A stretch of DNA of 25,289 nt from NCBI GenBank assembly GCA_049317725.1, contig JBMOHS010000038.1:1-25289 (forward strand). Direction: 5' to 3'. A program made the position numbers and the translations under genes. Positions 18,028 to 25,179 of this stretch are shown here, piece after piece. A model generated the notes under the pieces. It was not told where the DNA came from and did not search any database. It was given only the letters and a program-made list of their open reading frames with translations. The stretch is from CAIOZW01 sp049317725 (lineage in GTDB: Bacteria > Acidobacteriota > Blastocatellia > RBC074). Each line of letters starts with the position of its first letter. Position 1 is the first letter of the stretch.

Positions 18028-18405
18028 GTGCCAAAGTCACAAGCCAAATCGTCTCCTGACTCGGAGAACCAACCCGGTCAGGAGGAGAAGAAGAAACGCG
18101 GGGGCTCATCGAAAACCGCCAAGAGCCACTCCCGCAAAGAGAAGCCCAAGAAACCCCTTCTCGCCCGCGTCCAGAAGGTGATCCGGAAGTCGCGACGGAA
18201 ACTGAGCGAGGAGAAGTTCGAGAAGGAACTCCAGCGCACGATCGCCTTTCTCGGTGGGATTCAGGCCAAGATCGGCGAAGCCCCCGTCTCTGAAAAGAGT
18301 GGGAAAGGGAACAGAAAGAAGACTGGCCCGAAGAAGCGCAAGCACGATCAGGCCTCCAGCCCCCCTCTTCTCGACGATGGATCTCGAAGGACCGAAGAGG
18401 GCTGA
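18028..18405 (+). CDS. Lysine-rich basic small protein, unrecognised (125 aa)
   Basis: I do not recognise a family. The GTG start at 18028 follows GGGAG by about 5 nt. About one residue in five is Lys. The chain is built as a Lys/Ser-rich arm (1-43), a central amphipathic helix (about 44-83, with VQKVIRKSRRKLSEEKFEKE and LQRTIAFLGGIQAKI), then another Lys/Arg-rich arm. This resembles histone-H1-like or other nucleic-acid-binding tails in composition only. No signal peptide. The DUF4031 gene follows 44 nt downstream and may be co-transcribed. Confidence 0.6.
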   Translation: MPKSQAKSSPDSENQPGQEEKKKRGGSSKTAKSHSRKEKPKKPLLARVQKVIRKSRRKLSEEKFEKELQRTIAFLGGIQAKIGEAPVSEKSGKGNRKKTGPKKRKHDQASSPPLLDDGSRRTEEG

Positions 18406-18449
18406 CGAGAGACCCCAGCCTCGGAGACACGTTCCGACTTCCTTGCACC

Positions 18450-18770
18450 ATGGCCATTCTGCTCGACTCTTTTCACAATGGGGACCGTGGTCCGCGACGA
18501 TTTCGCCAGCGGAGGTGCGGCCATCTCGTTTCGGATACATCGCTCGACGAGCTCCACGAGTTCGCGGGAATTCTTGGGCTGAGACGAGAATGGCTCCACC
18601 GCAAGTCAATTCCCCACTATGATTTGACGGGAGATGTCTATGATCGTGCCCTCGCCCAGGGGGCCACTCTTGTCTCTTCCCGCGAACTGGTTCGTCGTGC
18701 GGTCCGCCTCTCTTCCGTTGAAATCGAATCCTTTCCTCTCCCCTTTCCCCTCCTTCCTCCTTTTCTTTGA
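18450..18770 (+). CDS. DUF4031-family protein (106 aa)
   Basis: Matches my recollection of the DUF4031 pattern: a short N-terminal strand (MAILLD), then CGHLVSDTSLDELHEFAGILGLRR (split across residues 23-46), PHYDLT, and a terminal GATLVSSRELVRRAVR. Function is unknown for the family. The last 14 residues (SFPLPFPLLPPFL and neighbours) are extra and are encoded by a 40-nt all-pyrimidine run, so the natural domain probably ends near RAVRLS. No clear ribosome site precedes ATG at 18450; translational coupling with the upstream small gene is possible. Cytosolic. Confidence 0.75.
   Translation: MAILLDSFHNGDRGPRRFRQRRCGHLVSDTSLDELHEFAGILGLRREWLHRKSIPHYDLTGDVYDRALAQGATLVSSRELVRRAVRLSSVEIESFPLPFPLLPPFL
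18729..18768 (+). repeat. 40-nt homopyrimidine tract with mirror repeat
   Basis: Bases 18729-18768 are all C or T up to the stop codon TGA, followed almost at once by G7 (18773-18779). A 15-nt perfect mirror repeat, CTCCCCTTTCCCCTC, is at 18738-18752. Such tracts can form intramolecular triplex or pause polymerases (established in general, untested here). Confidence 0.8.
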
Positions 18771-18834
18771 GTGGGGGGGACGGTGCAACCGGCGGTCCTC
18801 CATCCGCTGCCAACGCTCCGCCGAATGGGGAAAA

Positions 18835-18862
18835 TTGACACCTCTTTTCAGCCCGTGATACT
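18835..18862 (+). promoter_or_regulatory. Promoter P1 of the M50-trpS-scpAB operon
   Basis: Perfect TTGACA (18835-18840), a 16-bp spacer, GATACT (18857-18862). It implies a leader of about 210 nt before the TTG start at 19082. Confidence 0.55.
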
Positions 18863-18968
18863 GTGATTCTTCAGCCGCGACGAAGCTGGAAGACCCTTCC
18901 AGGACTTCACCTCCCCCTGGGGAGATCGGGTGCGTGATTTCTCAAACGAGATCGCGCAAGTCGATGCT

Positions 18969-18996
18969 TTGTGGGACATTGTCCGACTGATAGAAT
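18969..18996 (+). promoter_or_regulatory. Promoter P2 of the M50-trpS-scpAB operon
   Basis: TTGTGG (18969-18974), a 16-bp spacer, TAGAAT (18991-18996) preceded by TGA (extended -10). The expected start is near 19003, with a leader of about 80 nt. Confidence 0.5.
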
Positions 18997-19081
18997 CTTT
19001 TGTGCCGGAAGGAAGGCTTGGAGATCGAATCATTCTGCCGCAGCCCCAGACAGGAAAGAGTTAAAAGAAGAAGAGGTACCT

Positions 19082-19732
19082 TTGGAAGATCTGGATATTG
19101 GGAGAATCATCATCACTTTTGTGGTCTTTCTGCTGTCGCTGACGGTTCATGAATGCGCGCACGCCTGGGCCGCCGAGCGCTCAGGGGACTTGACGGGCCG
19201 GTATCTCGGCCGCGTCACCCTCAATCCGATTCCCCACATCGATCCATTTGGGACGATCCTCTTCCCTTTGATCTCGATGACGACTGGGTTCTGGATGTTC
19301 GGTTGGGCCAAGCCGGTCCCGTTCAACCCCCTCAATTTGCGCGACCGCCGGACCGGAGAGATCGTCATTGCTCTCGCTGGGCCGATGAGTAACGTTGCCC
19401 TCGCCATTCTCTTCATCGTCCTCTACAAGGGGCTTTTTCAAACCTCCACGCTGGCTTTTCAGATGATGGGGGACCTGCTCCAGCCCATCTTCACGATGAT
19501 TGAGATCGGAATCTCGCTGAACATTGTTCTTGCCGTCTTCAATCTCATTCCGATCCCTCCGCTGGATGGACACCACGTGCTGCGCAACCTCCTCCCGGAC
19601 AGCCTCGCGGAGTTATATTCACAGATTCCACCTTGGATCGGGTTTGTCCTCCTGATTCTTTTGGTCAACGTCGGGTTTACCCGGGCCCTTGTCCAGCCAA
19701 TCTTCGCGGTCGTCCAGCAACTTCTCAACTGA
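19082..19732 (+). CDS. M50 site-2-type zinc metalloprotease (216 aa)
   Basis: Compact intramembrane protease of the SpoIVFB-like/uncharacterised M50 branch with 5-6 TM segments. From the TTG at 19082, the HExxH motif is HECAH at 23-27 inside TM1, and the second metal motif is in LIPIPPLDGHH. NPIPHIDPFGT and GWAKPVPFNP are hallmarks of this short subfamily. No PDZ or CBS domain. TTG is preferred over GTG 18971 because GAGG is about 5 nt upstream and the shorter protein has the family N-terminus. Substrate unknown. It is first in an operon with trpS, scpA and scpB; the gap to trpS is 10 nt. Confidence 0.88.
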   Translation: MEDLDIGRIIITFVVFLLSLTVHECAHAWAAERSGDLTGRYLGRVTLNPIPHIDPFGTILFPLISMTTGFWMFGWAKPVPFNPLNLRDRRTGEIVIALAGPMSNVALAILFIVLYKGLFQTSTLAFQMMGDLLQPIFTMIEIGISLNIVLAVFNLIPIPPLDGHHVLRNLLPDSLAELYSQIPPWIGFVLLILLVNVGFTRALVQPIFAVVQQLLN

Positions 19733-19742
19733 ACCAATCTAC

Positions 19743-20738
19743 ATGAGCGAACAGAAGCGAATTGTCAGTGGCATGCGTCCCACCGGGAAGCTCCATCTCG
19801 GAAATTATGAGGGAGCTCTCAAGAACTGGGTCGCCCTTCAGAATGGCTATCAATGCTTCTTCTTTGTGGCGGATTGGCACGCCCTGACCTCCGATTACGC
19901 CGACACGAGCCACATCCGGGAGAACAGCCTCGCCATGGTGACGGACTGGTTGGCGGCCGGGCTCGACCCGCAGAAATCGGTCATCTTTCTCCAGTCCCTC
20001 GTTCCGGAACACGCTGAACTTCATATGTACTTTTCGGCTGTGACCCCGCTTGGGTGGCTGGAGCGCGTTCCGACCTACAAGGAGCAGCGGGAGAATATCG
20101 CCGACAAGGACCTCGGCAACTATGCCTTTCTCGGCTATCCGGTTCTGCAGGCGGCCGATATCTGTATGTACCGAGCCAACTATGTCCCCGTCGGCCAAGA
20201 CCAAGTCGCTCACGTGGAATTGACCCGTGAGATTGTCCGCCGTTTCAATAACTTCTATGGACCCGTCTTTCCAGAACCGGAGGCCCTCCTGACCCGTACC
20301 CCGAAGCTGGTTGGGATCGATGGTCGGAAGATGTCGAAGAGCTACCAAAACACGATTGAGTTTGCCGACACGCCCGAGTCGCTCTATGCCAAGACGCGCC
20401 AGATGATCACCGACCGCTCCCGCTTGCGCCGCTCAGATCCTGGACATCCAGAAGACTGCGACGTCTGCCAGATGCATCGGCTCTTTCTCGATTCCACGGA
20501 GGCCGATCGCTTCGATCTCGACTGCCGCGAGGCCCGGATCGGCTGTGTCGATCGCAAGAAGGCCCTTGCCGAAACCCTGATCGCCTATCTCGCTCCCATG
20601 ACCGAGCGTCTTCAATATTACCGTGCTCATCAGGATGAGGTGCGGGATATTCTGCTCGAAGGTTCCCGGAGAGCCCGTGAGGAGGCGGGGCGCGTCATGG
20701 CCGAAGTACGCCGCGCCATGCATCTCAGCTGGGCATAA
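19743..20738 (+). CDS. trpS: Tryptophanyl-tRNA synthetase (331 aa)
   Basis: Class I enzyme that charges tRNA-Trp. RPTGKLHLGNY (12-22) carries the HIGH-type motif, and GRKMSKSYQN has KMSKS at 196-200. The family pattern DPGHPEDCDVCQMHRLF followed by CREARIGCVD is present, typical of the branch with the Cys-containing insertion. Length fits. The frame opens at 19689, inside the protease gene, but ATG at 19743 is the natural start. Its ribosome site is weak, and only 10 nt separate it from the M50 stop, so coupled translation is likely. Confidence 0.97.
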   Translation: MSEQKRIVSGMRPTGKLHLGNYEGALKNWVALQNGYQCFFFVADWHALTSDYADTSHIRENSLAMVTDWLAAGLDPQKSVIFLQSLVPEHAELHMYFSAVTPLGWLERVPTYKEQRENIADKDLGNYAFLGYPVLQAADICMYRANYVPVGQDQVAHVELTREIVRRFNNFYGPVFPEPEALLTRTPKLVGIDGRKMSKSYQNTIEFADTPESLYAKTRQMITDRSRLRRSDPGHPEDCDVCQMHRLFLDSTEADRFDLDCREARIGCVDRKKALAETLIAYLAPMTERLQYYRAHQDEVRDILLEGSRRAREEAGRVMAEVRRAMHLSWA

Positions 20739-20784
20739 ATCCTCTCTCCACTGTCAGTGCCAGGAGCGAAGCAAGGAAGGCGAA

Positions 20785-21636
20785 TTGGCTGATCAGACCC
20801 CCCTCTCCCCGCGGGATTCCACGATTGATCGACCGCCCGTCGACACCGGAGATTCCAATCGCGACCATTATCGTGTTCGACTTGAGGGCTTTGAGGGCCC
20901 CCTCGACCTGCTCCTTTTTTTAATCAAGAAGGAGGAACTCGACATTGCCAATATTCCGATTGCCCGGATCACTGAGCAGTATCTCGAATACCTCTCGTTG
21001 ATGGAGCAGCTCGACATCGCCGTGGCCGGAGACTTTCTCGTCATGGCCTCGACCCTCATCTACATCAAATCGAAGATGCTCCTCCCGCCGCCGCCCCCTG
21101 ATTCCATCCTGGCGGCCGACGAGAGCCTGCTCGAAGATCCCCGCGCCGAACTGGTCGCCCGACTGCTCGAGTACCAGAAGTTCAAGTCTGCCGCCAATAT
21201 GCTCTACTCCAAGGGAGAGGTTGAGGCTGCCTGCTTCACCCGGGGCGCCCTCGAATCAGACCAGCAGAACCCGGAGGTCTCGGCGACGGTCTTCGACATT
21301 CTGCGGGTCTTTCGCGAGATCCTCCAGCGCCTCGAGTCGGCGGTCGAGATGGAGATTCAGCGGGACGAGATCACCATGGCCGAAAAACTGGCCGAGATTG
21401 AAGCCATGCTGGCCGAGCAGCAAGAGATCAATATCCGTGACCTCTTCCTGCGGACCCGCTCGAAGCGGGAGCTGATCGTCACTTTTCTCGCCTTTCTCGA
21501 ACTGGTCAAGGCGATGAAGATTCGCCTGATCCAACGCGAACTCTTTGGGGAGATCTACGCACGGCGCAAAGAGCCCGAGACCCTCCCACTCCCAGAGCCC
21601 CCCATCTCCCCTGAACAGGGGCCGGATCTGCCATGA
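20785..21636 (+). CDS. scpA: Segregation and condensation protein A (283 aa)
   Basis: Kleisin subunit of the SMC-ScpAB condensin that compacts and segregates chromosomes. The hallmark GFEGPLDLLLFLIKKEELDI begins at residue 35, then YLEYLSLMEQLDIAVAGDFLVMAS and LIYIKSKMLLP. The C-terminal winged helix contains IRDLF and RELIVTFLAFLELVK. A 30-residue N-terminal extension precedes the core. TTG at 20785 is chosen because GGAAGG lies 4 nt upstream; the frame continues back into trpS without a better start. The end overlaps scpB by 4 nt (ATGA). Confidence 0.95.
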   Translation: MADQTPLSPRDSTIDRPPVDTGDSNRDHYRVRLEGFEGPLDLLLFLIKKEELDIANIPIARITEQYLEYLSLMEQLDIAVAGDFLVMASTLIYIKSKMLLPPPPPDSILAADESLLEDPRAELVARLLEYQKFKSAANMLYSKGEVEAACFTRGALESDQQNPEVSATVFDILRVFREILQRLESAVEMEIQRDEITMAEKLAEIEAMLAEQQEINIRDLFLRTRSKRELIVTFLAFLELVKAMKIRLIQRELFGEIYARRKEPETLPLPEPPISPEQGPDLP

Positions 21637-22481
21637 CTGACGAACCGATCGACCCATCCCCTCTCTCCCCACTTGCGGAGGAGACAACCAAGACCGATCC
21701 ACCACTCTCGGAAGCCCCCCTGGCGGAGGTTCCTGTCGAGATCGACCCGACGCCGGAGACTCCCCCTGCCGATCTCTCCTCCTCCGCAGATCAACGCGAA
21801 GGCACGAGCGGTCCTTCTGCACCAGAAGAAGACTCCGGCATTTCAGAGGCGCTCCCCGGAGAGAACGTCGTTCCCCCGTCTGACGATCTCGCTACTGCCG
21901 ATGGCGTGGAAGATCAACCGACCGACGGGACAGACAAGGACACCCTCGTCATCACCCAAGAAGAGCTTCTTCCCGTCATCGAGTGTCTGATCTTTGTCGC
22001 GGATGAGCCGATTACCCTCAAGCAGATCGCCAAGGTACTCCCCACTGTTCCGGAAGAGGAGATTGAAGCGACGATCGCCCAACTCCTCGCCCAATACGAA
22101 GCGCGCGGCAGCGGCCTGGAACTGCGTCCTGTCGCCGGCGGCTGGCGGTTCTCGACTCGTCCCCAATACAACGACTTCATCCGTGGCTACCACCGCTCCC
22201 GCCCCTCGGCCCGACTCTCCCTTCCCGCGCTCGAAACGCTCGCTGTCATTGCCTACAAACAACCAGTGACCGTCCCCGAGATTCTCGAAATTCGCGGAGT
22301 CAGCTCCAGTTCGGCCATCAAGACCCTTCTCGACAAGGGGCTCATCGAGACGAAGGGGCGCAAGGAGACCGTCGGTCGCCCGATGATGTATGGGACAGCC
22401 AAGAAGTTTCTCTTGCAGTTCGGTCTTTCCGACTTGACCGAACTCCCGAGCATCGAGGATTTTGAGGACCTGGTCCAGTAA
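21633..22481 (+). CDS. scpB: Segregation and condensation protein B with long acidic N-terminal extension (282 aa)
   Basis: Winged-helix dimer subunit of the SMC-ScpAB complex. The core starts near residue 107 (ITQEELLPVIECLIFVADEP), with tandem winged helices containing LETLAVIAYKQPVTVPEILEIRGV and KGLIETKGRKETVGRPMMY. Residues 1-105 are an Asp/Glu/Pro/Ser-rich, probably disordered arm that ordinary ScpB (about 180-200 residues) lacks. ATG at 21633 overlaps the scpA stop by 4 nt, so the start is well fixed and the arm is translated. Its stop codon lies in a stem-loop (22471-22490). Confidence 0.95.
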   Translation: MTDEPIDPSPLSPLAEETTKTDPPLSEAPLAEVPVEIDPTPETPPADLSSSADQREGTSGPSAPEEDSGISEALPGENVVPPSDDLATADGVEDQPTDGTDKDTLVITQEELLPVIECLIFVADEPITLKQIAKVLPTVPEEEIEATIAQLLAQYEARGSGLELRPVAGGWRFSTRPQYNDFIRGYHRSRPSARLSLPALETLAVIAYKQPVTVPEILEIRGVSSSSAIKTLLDKGLIETKGRKETVGRPMMYGTAKKFLLQFGLSDLTELPSIEDFEDLVQ

Positions 22482-22515
22482 GTTGGACCAATGGCAGGTG
22501 ACTTGTCTACTGGAC
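22471..22515. terminator. Overlapping stem-loops across the convergent stop codons
   Basis: TGGTCCA (22471-22477) pairs with TGGACCA (22484-22490) around GTAAGT, which includes the scpB stop. Alternatively GTCCAGTA (22473-22480) pairs with TACTGGAC (22508-22515), spanning both gene ends. Neither is followed by a T-run, so terminator function is uncertain. Confidence 0.4.
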
Positions 22516-23379
22516 TCGGGGCTGATCCAGTTCTCGCAGTGCCGCTGCGGCTGCGTCCTTGACCCCAGAATTCTGATCATTGGCTGCCGTGTTCTGCAAT
22601 GCCTCTCTTGCCTCTTCTACCCGCAGCTTGCCCAACCACGTGGCTGCCCACACCCGGATGACCGGTGCATTGTGCTTTTTCAGAATCCCGATCAACTCCC
22701 GCACCCCGTTGCGAGTCTTCGTCAGTCCACTCATCGAAGACGCGACCGTTGGTTGGATCGCGGGAATCCCCGCCTGCTCGAGCTCAAACTGAAAGAGGAT
22801 CGCTTTACGATTGAAGGACGTGTCGATCAACTGGTTGAGTGTCAGCATGGCCACTCCCGTCAGAGCGGCCTTCTCCGGGGTCTCGATCTCTTGTGGATTC
22901 CCCCGCGCAATCAAGTTCAATACGTTGATCCGCATTCTGGATTCAGGAAAGGCAACCATGGCAGGGATCAGGGCCAAGCGAATCTGCGGGGTAGGATCAG
23001 ATAACTGCTCGAGCAAGGCCTCCGCCGACTCCTGCCCTCCGAGTCTCCCGAGCCCGTCGATCGCCGCCAAGCGAGTCGACAGCGAACTTGCCCCCAGACG
23101 AGCGATCAGGGCCATAACGGCTCGCGTATCGCACGAGCCAGCCAGCTGCCGAAGCGTCTCCTCCGTTTTCGCTTCCGACTGAGGGAGCGCCAAAGAGGCA
23201 AGATCGTGGGCGATCGCGTCCTCCGGGCTCCCAGTTGTCAGGCTTTCGCACTGCTTTGGGATCGCCACTGGAGCGATTGCTGGTTGAACTGGTCGAGAGA
23301 CCGCGGCCCAGGAGGTGGTCAACAGGCAGGTAATCAAGAGTACTGAGCCGCTCTGTCCTCTTCCATATTTTTTATTCAT
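22507..23379 (-). CDS. Exported HEAT-repeat protein (290 aa)
   Basis: A signal peptide (NKKYGRGQSGSVLLITCLLTTSWAA) is followed by an alpha-helical repeat protein. Clear HEAT units are TRLAAIDGLGRLGGQESAEA with the following SDPTPQIRLALIPAM, and near the end IRVWAATWLGKLRVEEAREA followed by KDAAAAALREL. Such proteins are binding scaffolds; the partner is unknown. ATG at 23379 is used rather than the TTG directly before it. The upstream neighbour on the same strand (stop at 23441) is 61 nt away, so the two may be co-transcribed. It converges on scpB with a 25-nt gap. Confidence 0.8.
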   Translation of the reverse strand: MNKKYGRGQSGSVLLITCLLTTSWAAVSRPVQPAIAPVAIPKQCESLTTGSPEDAIAHDLASLALPQSEAKTEETLRQLAGSCDTRAVMALIARLGASSLSTRLAAIDGLGRLGGQESAEALLEQLSDPTPQIRLALIPAMVAFPESRMRINVLNLIARGNPQEIETPEKAALTGVAMLTLNQLIDTSFNRKAILFQFELEQAGIPAIQPTVASSMSGLTKTRNGVRELIGILKKHNAPVIRVWAATWLGKLRVEEAREALQNTAANDQNSGVKDAAAAALRELDQPRVQ

Positions 23380-23440
23380 CAAGCATCAGTTCTCCAGATG
23401 GTTCCCCGAGCAAGCGTGCTGATATGTTCAACTCACCAGC

Positions 23441-24817
23441 TTAATTTGCCTTGCCAGCAAGATCCGGGTTGTCTGGTCCGAGCAGTTTGATCCCCCGCAG
23501 CGCGTGGGCTACGGCGATGACCAGATCGCTGACAAACTTTGGATCCCATCGATAGTATGCATCGAGATCGTACGAGCGAAGGCGCACGAGGTCCCGATAG
23601 AGCGACTCCTCCCCCGCCACCATCCGCCGCAGTTGCAGGGAGGAAAAGGGGAGAAGGTCGTGCAGTCGCACATAGTTGAGTGTCTCCAGTGCGTGGCCGG
23701 TCAGTTTGATCGCATTGACGAGGCTCAGAACGTCGATCAGGCTGGTCGGCATGGGCCCCTCGCCCCTTGGCTTCCCGTCCCGTCCGATTCCCATCTGGCT
23801 GATATATTTTTGACCTGAGGTACGTGCCACCTCCGTCTCCAGCCTATTGGCGTCAGCATCCCGTTGCAGGCGAGTGATGATGTTGTCTGCCAGTTCCTCC
23901 AGCCGTCCTCGCAGGTTGTTCGATCGGTAGCCGTGTCGGTAGGCCGAAAAGAAGCTGTAGGTAGAGTGGAATCCTCCACAACTGTAGCGGGTGATTTGGG
24001 ATCGAAAGGCGACCGATTCTCCGACCGCTGGTGTTTCAGGGGTCAGCAGGAGACGGCAGACAGCTTCGAAATCGGCGAGCCCTCGATCGATGACCTCGTT
24101 GAGGTCGATCGTCTCGCCGAAGGTGTTGGTCCAACGCGGCTCAGTGGGGGGAACCAGAATCGAGAAGGCGATCAGCCCCCACGGCAGATGCTCCTCGGGG
24201 AGAACGGGATCGAAGCGGCGGATGTCGGTCGGGTCGAATCGGAAGAGCGCCTTAGCCGACTCCCCCAGGTCACGCAACGTGTACCGCTGCCCCCCCGCGG
24301 AGATCAGATGGTCCGATCCCACTCCAGCTTCCAGGAACGTCTTCAAAAAACTGTTGTCGTGTACTTCGTGCTCGCGTGGAAAGTAGACGTAGCGCCGGTC
24401 CCCGATGATCTTCTCTTGCGCATACCGCGAGCAGAGTGTCTCGGTCGCGAGCGTCCCGTCGGCGAGACGAAAGGTTTGCCCCATCGCCCGCACGGCGTGA
24501 ATGCCTGCCGATGCGTTGTCAAGCGCTCGTGTGTAGTGGGTGACGATCTCGGTCGCCGCTTGAATGGCACCCGCCTGGGTGGGGGCCAGTTCCAATGGCG
24601 GTAGTGGACTGGCCGCCTTCCGCTCTCTCCTCGTTGCGGTGGTCGCTTCTTCTAGTTCTCCTCCAAACCAACCTGCCCGGTATCCTCCCAGGCCGACCAG
24701 CCCCAGGCCCACCCCTGCTCCAATTCCGATCAGGACTCTCCGACGTCCCTTGGAGGCGGAACCAGGACTCGACGGTCCGCTCTTCGCCCTCTCCCCTTTC
24801 GCTCTCTTTTTCGCCAT
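23441..24817 (-). CDS. Unrecognised membrane-anchored protein (458 aa)
   Basis: I do not recognise a family. A Lys/Arg-rich N-terminus (1-27) precedes one TM helix (28-49) with regular glycines (GIGAGVGLGLVGLGG), so the bulk is predicted outside the membrane (positive-inside rule). The external part is long and mostly helical. Conspicuous spots are YFPREHEVHDNSF (145-157), HLPWGLIAFSI (210-220), RYSCGGFHSTYSFF (277-290) and LTGHALETLNYVRLHDLLPF in the C-terminal third. Cysteines are few (129, 254, 280). Codon use looks like the neighbours. The likely operon partner is the HEAT-repeat protein downstream. A 6-2-6 palindrome lies about 40 bp upstream of ATG 24817. Confidence 0.75.
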   Translation of the reverse strand: MAKKRAKGERAKSGPSSPGSASKGRRRVLIGIGAGVGLGLVGLGGYRAGWFGGELEEATTATRRERKAASPLPPLELAPTQAGAIQAATEIVTHYTRALDNASAGIHAVRAMGQTFRLADGTLATETLCSRYAQEKIIGDRRYVYFPREHEVHDNSFLKTFLEAGVGSDHLISAGGQRYTLRDLGESAKALFRFDPTDIRRFDPVLPEEHLPWGLIAFSILVPPTEPRWTNTFGETIDLNEVIDRGLADFEAVCRLLLTPETPAVGESVAFRSQITRYSCGGFHSTYSFFSAYRHGYRSNNLRGRLEELADNIITRLQRDADANRLETEVARTSGQKYISQMGIGRDGKPRGEGPMPTSLIDVLSLVNAIKLTGHALETLNYVRLHDLLPFSSLQLRRMVAGEESLYRDLVRLRSYDLDAYYRWDPKFVSDLVIAVAHALRGIKLLGPDNPDLAGKAN

Positions 24818-25179
24818 GTCTTGCTCTCTCTTCTGCTCGGATTTTCAACTGAAATGAGACTGGAGTCTCCCGGATTTTGCCAACTTCTGTCAAGTATTCT
24901 CTCCCCCCTCCCTTCCTGCTGCAGGGACTGCTTCGCACGTCGAAGACAAATGTAAACAAATCCGCCAGTTCGATCGTTCATGAGAATGTTCTCTTCTGGT
25001 AATTCTGCCCATCCCTCGCTGGGATTGCAGCGTCACGGAAGAGGGATGAGGGATCCGTAAGCCCTCAAGAGTGAGGATTTGAGAAAAAAAGACGAACGCA
25101 TCCGTGACCGGGCGTGTCGATGACGGACAAAGAGAGGTGCGCAACTGAGGGGAGATGACGAAGGTCAATGGGAGGACAT
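24818..25179. other. Divergent intergenic region (362 bp) with palindromes
   Basis: No gene is visible. It carries GAGACT-GG-AGTCTC (24856-24869, perfect), GAGAA-TG-TTCTC (24982-24993) and CCTCA-AGAG-TGAGG (25063-25076). On the minus strand a TTGACA is present near 24890, but no matching -10 was found at normal spacing. Confidence 0.45.

Larger units (their letters stand above)
18771..19081. other. Intergenic leader region (311 bp)
   Basis: No gene is supported here. It carries two promoter candidates, at 18835-18862 and 18969-18996, serving the M50-trpS-scpAB genes. A GTG at 18971 could extend the M50 frame upstream, but it falls inside the second promoter and adds 37 unlike residues. Confidence 0.5.

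Noticed and set aside
18971..19081. Upstream extension of the M50 protease from GTG 18971
   Set aside because: It adds 37 residues unlike the family and would place the second promoter inside the coding region; TTG 19082 has a ribosome site.
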